A DNA stretch of 64,000 nucleotides from Thermoanaerobacterales bacterium (GTDB lineage: Bacteria; Bacillota; Thermosediminibacteria; Thermosediminibacterales; Tepidanaerobacteraceae), in NCBI GenBank assembly GCA_012840135.1, contig DUMA01000023.1, positions 124,001-188,000 on the forward strand. Reading direction: 5' to 3'. The notes below the pieces were generated by a model that worked only from the letters and a program-made list of their open reading frames with translations, was not told the origin of the DNA and did not search any database. The translations under genes were made by a program, and so were the position numbers. Below, one piece after another: positions 42,833-52,819 of the stretch; positions within the stretch are counted from its first letter, which is position 1, and every line of letters begins with the position of its first letter.

Positions 42833-43075
42833 ATGGCCAGACAAAAAATTGGCACAGCCATTGATTCGAAGCTGTTATATAAGGCAAAACTCAAATCAAT
42901 TCATGAAAAAAAACATTTAAACGATATTATTGAAGAGGCTCTAGCCCAGTATTTAGCTAAAGAAAAAGATATAAAAACGTCTAAATCTATAGTTGAAGAA
43001 ACAAAGGGAGAAATTAAAGCAGATTTGAAAATTGTAAAGAAAGTCCTCGAGGAGGAATACTATCTTGAAATTTAA
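42833..43075 (+). CDS. VapB-like ribbon-helix-helix antitoxin
   Basis: An ~80-residue protein. The N-terminal RQKIGTAIDSKLLYKAKLKS then IHEKKHLNDIIEEALAQYL has the strand-helix-helix layout of CopG/RHH DNA-binding antitoxins. The charged C-terminus (KSIVEETKGEIKADLKIVKK) would wrap the toxin. ATG 42833 is preferred; a GTG nine bases earlier is possible. It overlaps the PIN-domain gene by 11 bases, and both share one promoter. Confidence 0.8.
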   Translation: MARQKIGTAIDSKLLYKAKLKSIHEKKHLNDIIEEALAQYLAKEKDIKTSKSIVEETKGEIKADLKIVKKVLEEEYYLEI

Positions 43076-43568
43076 TCAACTTCGTTCCGGTAGTCAAATT
43101 TTCATTGATGCCAATATTTTTATATATCATTTCAGCGGAACTTCAGAAGAATGCAGCCAACTTTTAAAAAGATGTGAAGATGGAGAAGTAGCGGGTTTCA
43201 CCACTGTTCACATATTATTAGAAGTTATGCATAGGCTGATGATGTTGGAAGCCGTTACGAAAAAATTAGTTTCTCCAGGTAACATTGCAAAAAAACTAAA
43301 AGAAAAACCCGAGTTAATCAAAAATCTCAACGACTATTCTAGCCTGGCATTAAAGATCCCCGCTATGCAGATAAATATATTGCCTATCACTCAGGAATTA
43401 TGCTATGATGCTATATTCTTTCAGAAAAAGTATGGCATCATGACAAATGATTCGTTACTTCTCGCATCGGCCAAATCAAACCGATGCTTTAATATAGCCA
43501 GTAATGACCTGGATTTTTTTCGAATTCAGCAATTTAATATATATAAACCTGATGATATTGTTCTATAG
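43065..43568 (+). CDS. VapC-like PIN-domain ribonuclease toxin
   Basis: A 167-residue PIN-domain protein. The acidic active-site set is present: Asp in IFIDANIFIYHF, Glu in HILLEVMHRL, Asp in GIMTNDSLLLASA and Asp in IASNDLDFF. VapC toxins cleave tRNA or rRNA when freed from the antitoxin. The start is TTG 43065 after GAGGAGGAAT. All catalytic residues are intact, unlike the broken toxin at 19478. It is convergent with lplA, one base apart. Confidence 0.88.
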   Translation: MKFNQLRSGSQIFIDANIFIYHFSGTSEECSQLLKRCEDGEVAGFTTVHILLEVMHRLMMLEAVTKKLVSPGNIAKKLKEKPELIKNLNDYSSLALKIPAMQINILPITQELCYDAIFFQKKYGIMTNDSLLLASAKSNRCFNIASNDLDFFRIQQFNIYKPDDIVL

Positions 43569-43569
43569 C

Positions 43570-44559
43570 CTATAATATTACATTTAGCAGGTCATCGAGG
43601 TCGATTTGGCCGAAATACTCCTTCAAGTTCACTTTCGAAAGGGCTTTCCTTATATCTTCCTCCCGATAGTATACTCCCTTCAGAATATCCTCTATATCAG
43701 CCACGTCCCTCATGCTCAAAAAATCGCCGTAAAATTTTATTGTGGTAATCATTCCATCTTTTACGTTGAGTTTGACTTCCACCTCGCCGGCATCGAAACG
43801 CCTTGATTTGGAAAGATCAAATTCCGGCGAATATCCGATATTCCATTCCCACGTGGAATACTTGTCTTCTTTTAACCTGTTTATATTTTCCAGATCCCGG
43901 GCTGTCAATCGATATTCTTTAAAGGGCTGGTCTTCTACCTCAAAGATGTATTTTGCCAAAAGTTCCTTAAAATCCTTTACGCTTATATCCTGTTTCAGAT
44001 ACTCTTTTATGTTTGTCACCCGGCTTTTGACGGACTTCACACCTTTTGATGTAATCTTGTCCATTTTCACATTCAACGCTTCGGAAAGCCTTGTCATATC
44101 CGAATCAAAAAGAAGGGTGCCGTGGTGGAGCAGCCTCTTTTTGTAAAGGTACTGGGCATTGCCGGAAATTTTCTTTCCGTCTATGGTTATATCGTTTCTG
44201 CCCGTAAACTCGGATTTTACTCCAAATCTTGCCAGAGCCTTCACCACCGCTCTGGCAAACCTTTCGATGCTGTTGAAGTCTTCCGGGCGGTAATCCACCA
44301 CGAAGGTAAAATTAATGTTCCCCAGGTCATGGTAAACCGCTCCGCCGCCCGAAAGCCTGCGCACCACCGCTATGCCGTGCTCTTTTGTGTATTTCAGATT
44401 GACTTCCTCGACGGCGTTCTGATTTTTGCCGATGATGACAGCCGGCCGGTTCTGCCACAGAATGAAATACTCTTCACCGGGGTCAAGGCATTTTATCGTA
44501 TATTCTTCCAGTGCCATGTTGAAATAAGGATCATTGGATTCATTATTAATGTATAACAT
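43570..44559 (-). CDS. lplA: Lipoate-protein ligase A
   Basis: A 329-residue enzyme that activates lipoate with ATP and attaches it to GcvH and other lipoyl domains. The N-terminal catalytic domain has IGKNQNAVEEVN, VVRRLSGGGAVYHDLGNINF (lipoate/ATP-binding loop) and GRNDITIDGKKISGNAQ, with the binding lysine in GKKISGNAQ. The C-terminal accessory domain typical of full-length LplA is present. It is the last gene of the gcv operon, 30 bases after gcvPB, a logical place since GcvH must be lipoylated. Confidence 0.95.
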   Translation of the reverse strand: MLYINNESNDPYFNMALEEYTIKCLDPGEEYFILWQNRPAVIIGKNQNAVEEVNLKYTKEHGIAVVRRLSGGGAVYHDLGNINFTFVVDYRPEDFNSIERFARAVVKALARFGVKSEFTGRNDITIDGKKISGNAQYLYKKRLLHHGTLLFDSDMTRLSEALNVKMDKITSKGVKSVKSRVTNIKEYLKQDISVKDFKELLAKYIFEVEDQPFKEYRLTARDLENINRLKEDKYSTWEWNIGYSPEFDLSKSRRFDAGEVEVKLNVKDGMITTIKFYGDFLSMRDVADIEDILKGVYYREEDIRKALSKVNLKEYFGQIDLDDLLNVIL

Positions 44560-44589
44560 GCTCCCTTTCCTTTCTTAAGCAAACATGCT

Positions 44590-46041
44590 TTATAGCTGCC
44601 CAGCTTTTAGCTTCATTTCTCTTGCAGCCTTTACCTCATCCACCCGCTTTACCGGCATATGGTGCGGTGTATTTTGCATCAGATCCGGATTTTCCTGAGC
44701 TTCATCGCAAATCCTCATCAAGGAATCGGCAAAAGCGTCCAGAGCTTCCTTGCCTTCAGTTTCCGTGGGTTCCATCATCAGAGCCTCCTCCACAATGAGG
44801 GGGAAATATATGGTGGGCGGGTGAAATCCGTAATCTAGCAGCCGCTTTGCAATGTCGAGGGCTCTCACGCCGTTTTTTTTCTTCCAGTTGCCGGCACTCA
44901 CCACGAATTCATGCTTGCATATGGTGTCTACGGGCACTTCAAATAAATCCTGTATCTTCTTTTTCAGATAATTGGCGTTGAGCACAGCCATTTCGCTGAC
45001 TTCTCTCAGGCCGCGGGCTCCCAGGCTCCTGATATATGCATAGGCTTTTAAGACCACTCCGATGTTGCCGTAAAACGCCTTTACCCTGCCTATTGATCGG
45101 GGCATGTTATAGTCCAGGAAATATGTGTCACCTTCCTTTTCCACGATGGGCTTCGGCAAAAAGTCCCTGAGAAATGCCTTCACGCCCACCGGCCCCGCTC
45201 CCGGTCCACCGCCTCCGTGGGGAGTCGAAAAGGTCTTGTGAAGATTGACATGCACTACGTCAAAGCCCATGTCGCCGGGGCGGGCGATGCCCATGATGGC
45301 ATTGAGGTTGGCCCCATCGTAGTACAGCAGGGCTCCCTTTTCATGCAAAATATGCGAAATTTCCGGGATGTCTTTTTCGAACAGGCCAAGGGTATTGGGA
45401 TTTGTGAGCATAAGGGCTGCCACATTCTCATCCACGTTCTTTTTAAGTTCTTCAAGGTCCACAAGGCCGTTCATCCCTGACTTCACCTTTACAATCTCAA
45501 AACCGCTCTCTTTGGCGGTGGCGGGGTTTGTGCCGTGGGAAGAATCAGGGACGATGATCCTGCTGCGCTTTTGTCCCGCGGCCTCCAGAAATTTTTTGAT
45601 TATTAGTATTCCGGTAAGTTCTCCATGGGCTCCTGCGGCCGGCTGCAGGGTGAAATAATCCATGCCGGTGATTTCACAGAGAAATCTTTGCATCTCGTAC
45701 ATGAACCTCAGTGTTCCCTGAGCTAATTCTTCCGGTGCATAGGGATGAAGCTCTGTAAAAGCAGGATAGGCTGTTATTTCCTCGTTTATTTTTGGATTAT
45801 ACTTCATGGTGCAGGAACCCAAAGGATAAAAGCCGTCATCCACGCCAAAATTCATTTTGGAAAGCTTTGTATAATGCCTTACCACATCCACTTCCGAAAC
45901 CTCGGGCAGGTCCAAGTTTTGTCTCAGCAGTCCCCCACCGATGGTTTCGGACAGGTTCACACCGGGCACATCGGGCGCGTACAGCCTGAAGCCCTCCTTT
46001 CCCGGTACGGAACGTTCGAAAATAAGAGGCGTCCCTTTCAT
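44590..46041 (-). CDS. gcvPB: Glycine dehydrogenase (decarboxylating) subunit 2
   Basis: A 483-residue PLP subunit of the P-protein heterotetramer, which decarboxylates glycine and passes the aminomethyl group to lipoyl-GcvH. The PLP lysine is in [20 protein letters not shown]. Other signatures are [27 protein letters not shown] and [11 protein letters not shown]. It begins three bases after gcvPA ends. The split PA/PB form is typical of Firmicutes and archaea. Confidence 0.97.
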   Translation of the reverse strand: MKGTPLIFERSVPGKEGFRLYAPDVPGVNLSETIGGGLLRQNLDLPEVSEVDVVRHYTKLSKMNFGVDDGFYPLGSCTMKYNPKINEEITAYPAFTELHPYAPEELAQGTLRFMYEMQRFLCEITGMDYFTLQPAAGAHGELTGILIIKKFLEAAGQKRSRIIVPDSSHGTNPATAKESGFEIVKVKSGMNGLVDLEELKKNVDENVAALMLTNPNTLGLFEKDIPEISHILHEKGALLYYDGANLNAIMGIARPGDMGFDVVHVNLHKTFSTPHGGGGPGAGPVGVKAFLRDFLPKPIVEKEGDTYFLDYNMPRSIGRVKAFYGNIGVVLKAYAYIRSLGARGLREVSEMAVLNANYLKKKIQDLFEVPVDTICKHEFVVSAGNWKKKNGVRALDIAKRLLDYGFHPPTIYFPLIVEEALMMEPTETEGKEALDAFADSLMRICDEAQENPDLMQNTPHHMPVKRVDEVKAAREMKLKAGQL

Positions 46042-46043
46042 TT

Positions 46044-47375
46044 TTACTTCACCCCCAGCACCTTCAATAAAGAATCAATTTCCTGCCTTGAGCGCTTTTC
46101 CGTAAAGGCCACCAGCAGGCGGTTTTTTTGCTCGGGGAAAAAGCGGGAAAGTTTTATCCCCGGCAGGATCTTCCGATACAGTGCCTCTTGGTATTTTTCC
46201 TCGAGGTTTTCTACTTCGACCACCACTTCATTGAAAACCCTGTCGTTGACTATGCGAGCTTGGCCGCTTTTATTTACTTCATCAATAAAATATCTTGCCT
46301 TTGAATGGGAATGATACGCCACATCTTTTAATCCCCTTCTGCCGAGGTAGGCCATATATATGGTGGCGGCCAGAGCATTCAATGCCTCATTGGAGCAAAT
46401 ATTCGACGTGGCTTTTTCCCGGCGAATATGCTGCTCCCGGGCTTGAAGGGTGAGGACAAAAGCCCTCTTGCCGTCCGCGTCCACGGTCTCGCCCACTATA
46501 CGCCCCGGCATGCGGCGCACATATTCGGATCTGGCAGCCATGAACCCCAGATACGGCCCGCCGAAATTTAAGGCATTGCCCAGGGGCTGGCCTTCCCCAA
46601 CGGCGATGTCGGCTCCATATTCCCCCGGTGGAACTACAAGACCCAGGGATATAGGATTTACGGCAACTATGAGCATCGCATCCTTTTCTTTTGCGATTTT
46701 TTCAGCCCTTTTTACATCTTCCAGCACCCCAAAGAAATTGGGCATACTGACAACAAGGGCAGCGGTATCGCCGCCTGCCATGGAGGCCATCTTATCCCAG
46801 TTGGTTTCAAGAGATTCAGTATACGGTACCACTGCTATGTCTTTGTTATATCCAAAGCCATATGTCCGGGCGGTCTCCACATACTCCGGATGGACCGCCC
46901 CGGAAATCACTACCTTATCCTTCCTCTTTATATCGCAGGCCATAAGCACGGCTTCCGACAGGGAGCTGGCGCCATCGTACACCGACGCATTGACCACATC
47001 CAGGCCGGTTAGATTTGCCATCATGGTCTGGTATTCGAATATGGCGGCCAGGGTCCCCTGACTTCTTTCGGGCTGATATGGCGTGTACGATGTGTAAAAC
47101 TCCGAACGTCCCACCAGGGCCTTTACCACCGCCGGCACATAATGGTCATAGGCCCCGGCCCCCATAAAATTTATGTATGTGCTGGCTTTATTATCCCCAG
47201 CCATGCTTAAGATTTCTCTCTTTAGCTCTATTTCATTCAGGGGCGGCGGCAGATTAAGATCGCCCTTAAGCCTGACCTCTTCCGGAATGTCGGCAAAAAG
47301 ATCGTCGATTCCGCTTATCCCGAGAGTTTTCATCATCTCTTCAACCTGAAAAGGAGCATGGGGAATATACCTCAT
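46044..47375 (-). CDS. gcvPA: Glycine dehydrogenase (decarboxylating) subunit 1
   Basis: A 443-residue partner of gcvPB, forming the dimer interface and part of the glycine site. Recognisable blocks are [56 protein letters not shown] and [18 protein letters not shown]. It ends next to gcvPB and begins three bases after gcvH ends, so the three are tightly coupled. Confidence 0.97.
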   Translation of the reverse strand: MRYIPHAPFQVEEMMKTLGISGIDDLFADIPEEVRLKGDLNLPPPLNEIELKREILSMAGDNKASTYINFMGAGAYDHYVPAVVKALVGRSEFYTSYTPYQPERSQGTLAAIFEYQTMMANLTGLDVVNASVYDGASSLSEAVLMACDIKRKDKVVISGAVHPEYVETARTYGFGYNKDIAVVPYTESLETNWDKMASMAGGDTAALVVSMPNFFGVLEDVKRAEKIAKEKDAMLIVAVNPISLGLVVPPGEYGADIAVGEGQPLGNALNFGGPYLGFMAARSEYVRRMPGRIVGETVDADGKRAFVLTLQAREQHIRREKATSNICSNEALNALAATIYMAYLGRRGLKDVAYHSHSKARYFIDEVNKSGQARIVNDRVFNEVVVEVENLEEKYQEALYRKILPGIKLSRFFPEQKNRLLVAFTEKRSRQEIDSLLKVLGVK

Positions 47376-47378
47376 GGC

Positions 47379-47765
47379 TTACTCTCCTTCCAAAATGTTT
47401 TCATAATCCTCCGGGCTTAAAAGTTCATCCAGTTCGCTTTCGTCATCCAGCTCCACCACTATCATCCATGCTTCATCATAGGGACTCCTGTTAATGAGCT
47501 CCGGGCTGTCTTTTAATGCTTCGTTGACTTCCACGACTGTGCCTGAAACCGGAGCATAGATGTCCGATGCAGCTTTCACCGATTCCACCGTCCCGAAGGT
47601 TTCACCTTTTACAATCTTGTCTCCCACCTTCGGCAGGTCCACATAAACCACATCCCCCAGGGCGTCCTGAGCATGGTCTGTAATACCTATTGTTCCCCTG
47701 TTCCCTTCCACCAGTATCCATTCATGCTCTTCGGTATACAATAAATTTTTTGGGATTTTGCTCAT
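47379..47765 (-). CDS. gcvH: Glycine cleavage system H protein
   Basis: A 128-residue lipoyl carrier that shuttles the aminomethyl group between P-, T- and L-proteins. The lipoylated lysine is in [31 protein letters not shown] and [20 protein letters not shown] are family signatures. Length is standard. The ATG has AAGGAGT upstream. Confidence 0.97.
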   Translation of the reverse strand: MSKIPKNLLYTEEHEWILVEGNRGTIGITDHAQDALGDVVYVDLPKVGDKIVKGETFGTVESVKAASDIYAPVSGTVVEVNEALKDSPELINRSPYDEAWMIVVELDDESELDELLSPEDYENILEGE

Positions 47766-47799
47766 TTTTTATCACTCCTTGTTTTTATTTTTTAAAAAT

Positions 47800-48888
47800 C
47801 TATTTTTTTGAACGCAATGCTTTTAAAAAATTTTTGGGCACAGCTTCAGCCTTCAGCCTTTTTCCACGAATTTCAATTTCAAAATCCCTGCCAACATAAT
47901 CTTCCATTATATCCTTGGGCAATCGCACCAGTGCCATGGCAAGATACTCTTTCAGATAAGGCGCAAAATTCCCCGATGTCACAGATCCCGCTTCTTCACC
48001 TCCGAAAAACACCCTGTATCCCTGACGTGGCACGCCTTTTTCTTTTAGCCTCAAGCCGATAAGTCTCTTCCCTTCGTTTTCTTTTATCTGTCGGTATAGC
48101 ACATCTTTTCCGCAAAAATCCTTATTAAACTTTATGAATGCCGTAAGGCCGGCTTCAACGGGAGTTATGTTTTCGGAAAGCTCATGGCCGTATAGGGGCA
48201 GCCCCGCCTCAAACCTCAGGGTATCGCGGGCGCCCAGGCCGCATGGAGTAATGCCTGCTTCGACAAAGCCATAAAAAAGCTTAACGACGGCTTCCGACGG
48301 GCCGTAAATTTCAAGGCCGTCCTCACCGGTATAACCGGTACGGGATATTATCAAAGTTGCCCCATCATAATTTAATATTTTAAAGCAAAACCGGCCGATA
48401 TTCATGGGGCCCAGCAATTTCTCTGCAAACTTTAAGCTATCGGGCCCCTGTACGGCAATTTCTGCATAGTCCTGGCTGACATCTTCAACTTTTACGCCGG
48501 CAGGAGCATGATTTTTTATGTATTCAAAATCCTTATCCTTATTGGAAGCGTTCACTACCAGGAAAAAAACATTTTCATCCATGCGGTAAACCATCAGATC
48601 ATCCACGGCACCCCCATTATCATAGGTCATGATGGTATACTGCACTTTGCCATTGTTTAATGATGCAACATCGTTGGTGAGCAGCGCATTTAGAAACTCC
48701 TCTGATTTTTCGCCTTCCACCAGTATCTCTCCCATGTGGGATACATCGAAGACACCAGCCTTTGTCCTTACGGCCATGTGCTCATCGATGACGGATGTGT
48801 ACTGTACGGGCATTTCGAAACCGCCGAATTCCACTATCCGGGCCTTTAATTTCAAATGAGCATCATATAGCGGTGTTCTTTTTAACAT
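47800..48888 (-). CDS. gcvT: Aminomethyltransferase (glycine cleavage T protein)
   Basis: A 362-residue T protein that moves the one-carbon unit to tetrahydrofolate and releases ammonia. RTPLYDAHLKLKARIVEFGG and MPVQYTSVIDEHMAVR open the protein; VFDVSHMGEI carries the catalytic Asp region; ISRTGYTGEDGLEIYGP and CGLGARDTLRFEAGLPLYGH are further signatures. ATG 48888 lies six bases after AGGAGGG; an upstream in-frame ATG is less well placed. First gene of the operon, behind a glycine riboswitch. A gcvL/lpd gene is not in the window. Confidence 0.96.
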   Translation of the reverse strand: MLKRTPLYDAHLKLKARIVEFGGFEMPVQYTSVIDEHMAVRTKAGVFDVSHMGEILVEGEKSEEFLNALLTNDVASLNNGKVQYTIMTYDNGGAVDDLMVYRMDENVFFLVVNASNKDKDFEYIKNHAPAGVKVEDVSQDYAEIAVQGPDSLKFAEKLLGPMNIGRFCFKILNYDGATLIISRTGYTGEDGLEIYGPSEAVVKLFYGFVEAGITPCGLGARDTLRFEAGLPLYGHELSENITPVEAGLTAFIKFNKDFCGKDVLYRQIKENEGKRLIGLRLKEKGVPRQGYRVFFGGEEAGSVTSGNFAPYLKEYLAMALVRLPKDIMEDYVGRDFEIEIRGKRLKAEAVPKNFLKALRSKK

Positions 48889-49002
48889 CATGGCCCTCCT
48901 TTTCAATTTAAACTTCTCTAAAATTAAGTATATGCCTCCGAAGTCTTATGTAATGGTTCTGTTACTAGGTTCCAGACAAAAGTGTCAAGATATAAAGTCA
49001 AA

Positions 49003-49054
49003 ACAAAAAATGGTTCTAAACTCAAAGTATATATCACTTCTTGAGCCTAGAACC
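49003..49054 (-). terminator. Riboswitch-controlled terminator of the gcv operon
   Basis: On the minus strand GGTTCTAGGCTCAA pairs with TTGAGTTTAGAACC (two mismatches) around a 21-base loop, directly followed by ATTTTTTGTTTT. It lies between the glycine aptamer and gcvT, where conditional transcription termination is expected. Confidence 0.75.
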
Positions 49055-49080
49055 CCTGCTATAATCGCAGCATTTTACTC

Positions 49081-49215
49081 CTCCAGAGGTTGGTCCAAAG
49101 GCGGTCCTTTTGCCTGAGAGTATCACCCAAAAATCCCGGACTTACCCCTTCGGCGCCTGCACTCCAGCACGACCATTTTCACATAACAATTGGTCACAGG
49201 TCTCTCCCACCTTTT
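49081..49215 (-). ncRNA. Glycine riboswitch (single aptamer)
   Basis: The minus strand carries conserved glycine-aptamer blocks in order: GGTGGGAGAGACC, GCGCCGAAGGGGTAAG and ACTCTCAGGCAAAAGGACCG. Only one full set was found; the usual second aptamer of tandem gcvT riboswitches is absent, and a short GGACC...CCTCTGG segment follows. The aptamer precedes a terminator and gcvT. Glycine binding in Bacillus-type gcv leaders favours readthrough, so glycine should induce the operon (established for the class, inferred here). Confidence 0.92.
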
Positions 49216-49243
49216 TCATTCCATATTACTTTGTTTATTTAAA

Positions 49244-49272
49244 ATATTATCATACTTTGTGGTTTTTGACCA
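49244..49272 (-). promoter_or_regulatory. Promoter of the gcv operon
   Basis: On the minus strand TGGTCA and TAATAT are 17 bases apart, about 30 bases before the riboswitch. The -35 part overlaps the intergenic edge next to dapL's stop codon. Confidence 0.5.
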
Positions 49273-49279
49273 GATAATG

Positions 49280-50437
49280 TTAAAAAATTTCCTTCATCCT
49301 CTTTATGGCTTCTTTTATCCTATCATCGGGTGTCGTCAGTGAAATCCTGAAAAATCCCTCGCCATACTCGCCGTATGCGTTGCCAGGAATCACCACCACT
49401 GCTGCCTTTTCTACCAGCATCTCGGCAAAAGACATGGAAGTGTAGCCTTCCGGTACTGGCACCCAAATATAAAAGGTGCCTTTTGGTGATGCCACATCAA
49501 ATCCCATTTCTCTTAAGGCGCTCACCATCATATCCCGGCGGGTGGTAAATATGGATCTCAGCTCCTTCAGGCTGTCTTGAGGCCCGGTCAGAGCTTCCAC
49601 GGCTGCTTTCTGGATGGCGGTAAACTGGCCGGAGTCCACATTGGTCTTTATCCTGCCCAGAGCAGATATGATATCCCTGTTGCCCACAGCATATCCGATG
49701 CGCCATCCGGTCATCCTGTACGGCTTGGACAGGGAACCCAGTTCTATGGCTATATCTTCCGCTCCCTTCACCGAAAGCAGGCTGGGGGATTCATATCCGT
49801 CATAGGTGATTTCGGCATAGGCGCTGTCATTGCATATGACTATGTCATAGGTCTTTGCGAATTCCACAGCTTCTTCAAAGAACTTCTTATCGGCCACGGC
49901 CGAAGTGGGGTTGTTGGGATAGCATAAAAACATGAGCTTTGCTTTTCTGGCAATATCGGTATCGATCTTTGTAAAATCCGGCAGGAAATTGTTTTCTTTG
50001 AGCAGCGGCATGGTGTACGGTATGCCTCCTGCAAAAAGCGTGGCGGTCTTGTAGACGGGATATGCCGGATCGGGGATCAGCGCATAGTCGCCGTGATCTA
50101 CAAAAGCATAGGTCAGATTCACAATTCCTTCCTTGGAACCTATCAGGGCCATGACTTCGTCTTCAGGGTTCAGTTTAACACCAAAACGTTTCAAATAATA
50201 TTCGGCCACCGCCTTACGAAACTCCATGGAACCCTCATAATCCGGATAGCGGTGATAGGCAGGCTCCCAGATGGCCTTTTCCATCTCTCTTATTATATTT
50301 TCCGGTGTAGGAAGGTCGGGATCTCCTACTCCGAGGGTTACCACATCTATGCTTTTTTTCTTCAGTTCGGCAATCTTTTTATCGATCTCGGCGGAAATAT
50401 ATGGTGGGATTTTGTTGAGTCTCTCGGCTACTTTCAT
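49280..50437 (-). CDS. dapL: LL-diaminopimelate aminotransferase
   Basis: A 385-residue fold-I PLP aminotransferase that converts tetrahydrodipicolinate directly to LL-diaminopimelate for lysine and peptidoglycan. VTLGVGDPDLPTPENII, YHRYPDYEGSMEFRKAVAEY, IGSKEGIVNL, FLCYPNNPTSAVA, CNDSAYAEITYDGY and the lysine loop ELGSLSKPYRMTGWRIGY fit DapL. ATG 50437 follows TGGAGGAG; the frame is open 63 bases further up without a ribosome site. dapF at 62765 supplies the next step, so the window holds two genes of the DapL route. Confidence 0.92.
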   Translation of the reverse strand: MKVAERLNKIPPYISAEIDKKIAELKKKSIDVVTLGVGDPDLPTPENIIREMEKAIWEPAYHRYPDYEGSMEFRKAVAEYYLKRFGVKLNPEDEVMALIGSKEGIVNLTYAFVDHGDYALIPDPAYPVYKTATLFAGGIPYTMPLLKENNFLPDFTKIDTDIARKAKLMFLCYPNNPTSAVADKKFFEEAVEFAKTYDIVICNDSAYAEITYDGYESPSLLSVKGAEDIAIELGSLSKPYRMTGWRIGYAVGNRDIISALGRIKTNVDSGQFTAIQKAAVEALTGPQDSLKELRSIFTTRRDMMVSALREMGFDVASPKGTFYIWVPVPEGYTSMSFAEMLVEKAAVVVIPGNAYGEYGEGFFRISLTTPDDRIKEAIKRMKEIF

Positions 50438-50605
50438 AGATACTCCTCCAGACGCATGTGTATTTATGATTATATTACTTATATTTACAATATTTTTCAA
50501 GTCCTTTTATATAAAAAAATGTTAGTCATGAAAGACTTAAGATTCACTAACGTATAATATTATCTGTAAAAATGAAATGATTATCAATAAACTTTTAAAA
50601 GGTCA

Positions 50606-51571
50606 TCATCCTCTGATAGAATTAACTTGAACTAAAACAAAAAACTATCATAGGGATGAACGATGACCCAATATAATATTACCGTTTTTAATCGTAGATG
50701 CATTACTCAAGATAAGAGAAGATGGCAGATTAAAATCATACAGTACATTGATTGCGACAGATACAAACCGTGACGGATACAGAAAAATACTAGGTATGGA
50801 AAGAAACAGCGAGTCAGAACAAAGCTGGTTAAAGTTTTTTAGAAACTTAAAGCAACGAGATCTTAAAGGTGTAGATTTTATAGTATCAAACCATAACGGA
50901 GGACTAATAAATGCCGTTGCAAATCATTTTCAAGAGGTAACATGGCAAAGGTACCAAACTTTTTTACCCATAACATATTAACCGCATGCCCAAAGCATCT
51001 ACAAAACAGCTTATACAGCCATGTAAGGTCAATTTTTGAGGCTATAGATACAGCTAAAGTCCTTCTAAAAACAACAATCGAAACCCTTTTCAAAAACTGC
51101 TCCTAAAGCCATGGATATATTGGAACAGGGGTTTGATACGCTACAGCTATAATGATACTGCCAAAACGCTACTGAAAGAGGCTGCGCACTACAAACAGCA
51201 TTGAACGCTCAAATGAGAAATACGCCGCAGAGAAAGGGTGATACGTATATTTCCAAACCAGGCATCGACTGAAAGATTAATAGGTACACTTTTAATAGAG
51301 CAAAATAGCGTGGTCTACAGGCCGTAAGTATTTTTATATGGATGAATATTGGCAATGGAGAAGTAAATATGAATCAAACAAAGTAACACCTATTACCAGA
51401 GAAAAGTTAATATTGCATAATCTGATTGACCTTACAGCTATTATCTAAAATGAATGTGCGAGATATCAAAGGCGAACGAAGTTCGAGGCGAATGCCGTCC
51501 TTTGATATCTAGCCAGTGAGCTTTATAATGCTGCAATAAGGTCAATTACCAATAATTCTGTCAGAGGATGA
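50606..51571 (+). mobile_element. Decayed IS256-family insertion sequence
   Basis: The ends are 19-bp inverted repeats TCATCCTCTGATAGAATTA (left) and, on the other strand, TCATCCTCTGACAGAATTA (right), differing at one base. Inside, a plus-strand transposase relic reads TNRDGYRKILGMERNSESEQ, FRNLKQRDLKGVDFIVSNHN, VTWQRYQTF, then across a frameshift HNILTACPKHLQNSLYSHVR and ERLIGTLLIEQNS. These are Mutator/IS256 blocks around the second and third catalytic positions. Stops, frameshifts and loss of the N-terminal third make it inactive; at 966 bp it is shorter than a full IS256 element (~1.3 kb). Confidence 0.85.
51425..51546. repeat. Nested palindrome inside the IS256 relic
   Basis: The outer arms ATTGACCTTA/TAAGGTCAAT are perfect 10-bp inverted repeats. 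The inner arms AGATATCAAAGG/CCTTTGATATCT (51461-51472 and 51499-51510) are perfect 12-bp repeats around a GCGAACGAAGTTCGAGGCGA core. Between inner and outer pairs the arms are still partly complementary (ATTAT/ATAAT). It lies just before the right IS end and may be a separate small insertion. Confidence 0.65.
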
Positions 51572-51749
51572 TTTTACAGAAAAAATATTACTTGATCTAA
51601 GATTCCCCACTTATAATTTTGTTCTATCAAAATTAACATTGTTTTGATATAATTTTATTGACCAGTTTTATTGCCCTCTTTATTGATAGTAAAAGCCTTG
51701 TTAATAATAATTATAACGACCTTATAAATATTTGAAAGGAGTTGAAAAA

Positions 51750-52754
51750 ATGAATTTGGTGCAGAAGCTAGAACAATTCCCGAGGGTACAAATGCTGTGG
51801 GGGAAGACTCCCATAGTCCGGGCGGAAAACATCAGCAGTGAAACCGGCATTGAATTGTACATAAAAAGAGATGACCTTACAGGGCTTGCCCTGGGCGGTA
51901 ATAAAACACGAAAGCTGGAATTCCTGATGGGGGAAGCGCTGGCCTGTCACTATGATACCGTCATCACAGCCGGAGCCGTCCACTCCAACCACGCCCTCCA
52001 GACCGCCGCCGCTGCCAAAAAGCTGGGACTTGACGTTATCCTTGTTTTAAGGGGAAAAGAAGAAAACCGTGGAAACTTGCTGATGGATAAACTGCTCCAT
52101 GCTGATGTCAGGGTATATGATGTCAAAACCGGCAGGGAATTAAATAATATCATGCAGGATATAGCCTCTGATCTCAAATCGAACGGCAGGAAGCCTTTTA
52201 TTATACCCATAGGGGGGTCAAATCCGACCGGCGTACTGGGATATATAAAGGCGGCGGCTGAAATTGTGGAACAGGAACAGGAAATGAAATTGGATTTTGA
52301 CTATGTGATAAGCCCTACCAGCAGCGGCGGAACTCAGACCGGCCTTTTGCTGGGATTTAAAGTTTTAAAACCTGTGACGAAAATTTTAAATATAGGCGTC
52401 GGCGACCCCAGGGAGGAACTTTTAGAAGATGTTTTAAACCTTATAAACAAAACCTCAGAAGCCATTGGGATAAAAGCAGATATTAATTACGAAAACTTGA
52501 AAGCCGTTACTGTAGACGGCTACGGCTTCGGCGGATATGGCACTATCGTAAAGGAAGTAATAGATGTAATTCGATATGCCGCATCTAAGGAAGGATTCTA
52601 TCTGGACCCGGTGTATAGCGGTAAGGCTTTTTACGGCATGCTGGACCTTGTAAACAAGCGGATCATACCACAGGGATCAAAAGTGTTGTTTATCCACACC
52701 GGAGGGCTGGGCGGCATATTTCAGTATGAGGAAATCATAAAGGATATGCTTTAA
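51750..52754 (+). CDS. D-cysteine desulfhydrase / ACC deaminase family PLP enzyme
   Basis: A 334-residue fold-II PLP enzyme. The N-terminal block YIKRDDLTGLALGGNKTRKL contains the PLP lysine. ITAGAVHSNHALQTAAAAKK is the substrate/PLP phosphate block, and ISPTSSGGTQTGLLLGF binds the phosphate. Family members open D-cysteine or 1-aminocyclopropane-carboxylate to 2-oxoacids; D-cysteine desulfhydrase is the commoner assignment in anaerobes. AAAGGAG precedes the ATG. It lies next to a racemase and amino-acid transporter, in keeping with D-amino acid use (inference). Confidence 0.87.
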   Translation: MNLVQKLEQFPRVQMLWGKTPIVRAENISSETGIELYIKRDDLTGLALGGNKTRKLEFLMGEALACHYDTVITAGAVHSNHALQTAAAAKKLGLDVILVLRGKEENRGNLLMDKLLHADVRVYDVKTGRELNNIMQDIASDLKSNGRKPFIIPIGGSNPTGVLGYIKAAAEIVEQEQEMKLDFDYVISPTSSGGTQTGLLLGFKVLKPVTKILNIGVGDPREELLEDVLNLINKTSEAIGIKADINYENLKAVTVDGYGFGGYGTIVKEVIDVIRYAASKEGFYLDPVYSGKAFYGMLDLVNKRIIPQGSKVLFIHTGGLGGIFQYEEIIKDML

Positions 52755-52769
52755 GGTAAAAGTAACCGT

Positions 52770-52807
52770 AAAAGGGGCTGCCCCATAATTAAGGGATAGC
52801 CCCTTTT
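52770..52807. terminator. Bidirectional terminator between desulfhydrase and binding-protein genes
   Basis: AAAAGGGGCT and AGCCCCTTTT pair perfectly around an 18-base loop, with A- and T-runs at the ends. It separates convergent genes. Confidence 0.85.
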
Positions 52808-52819
52808 ATTGCTGCCGAA

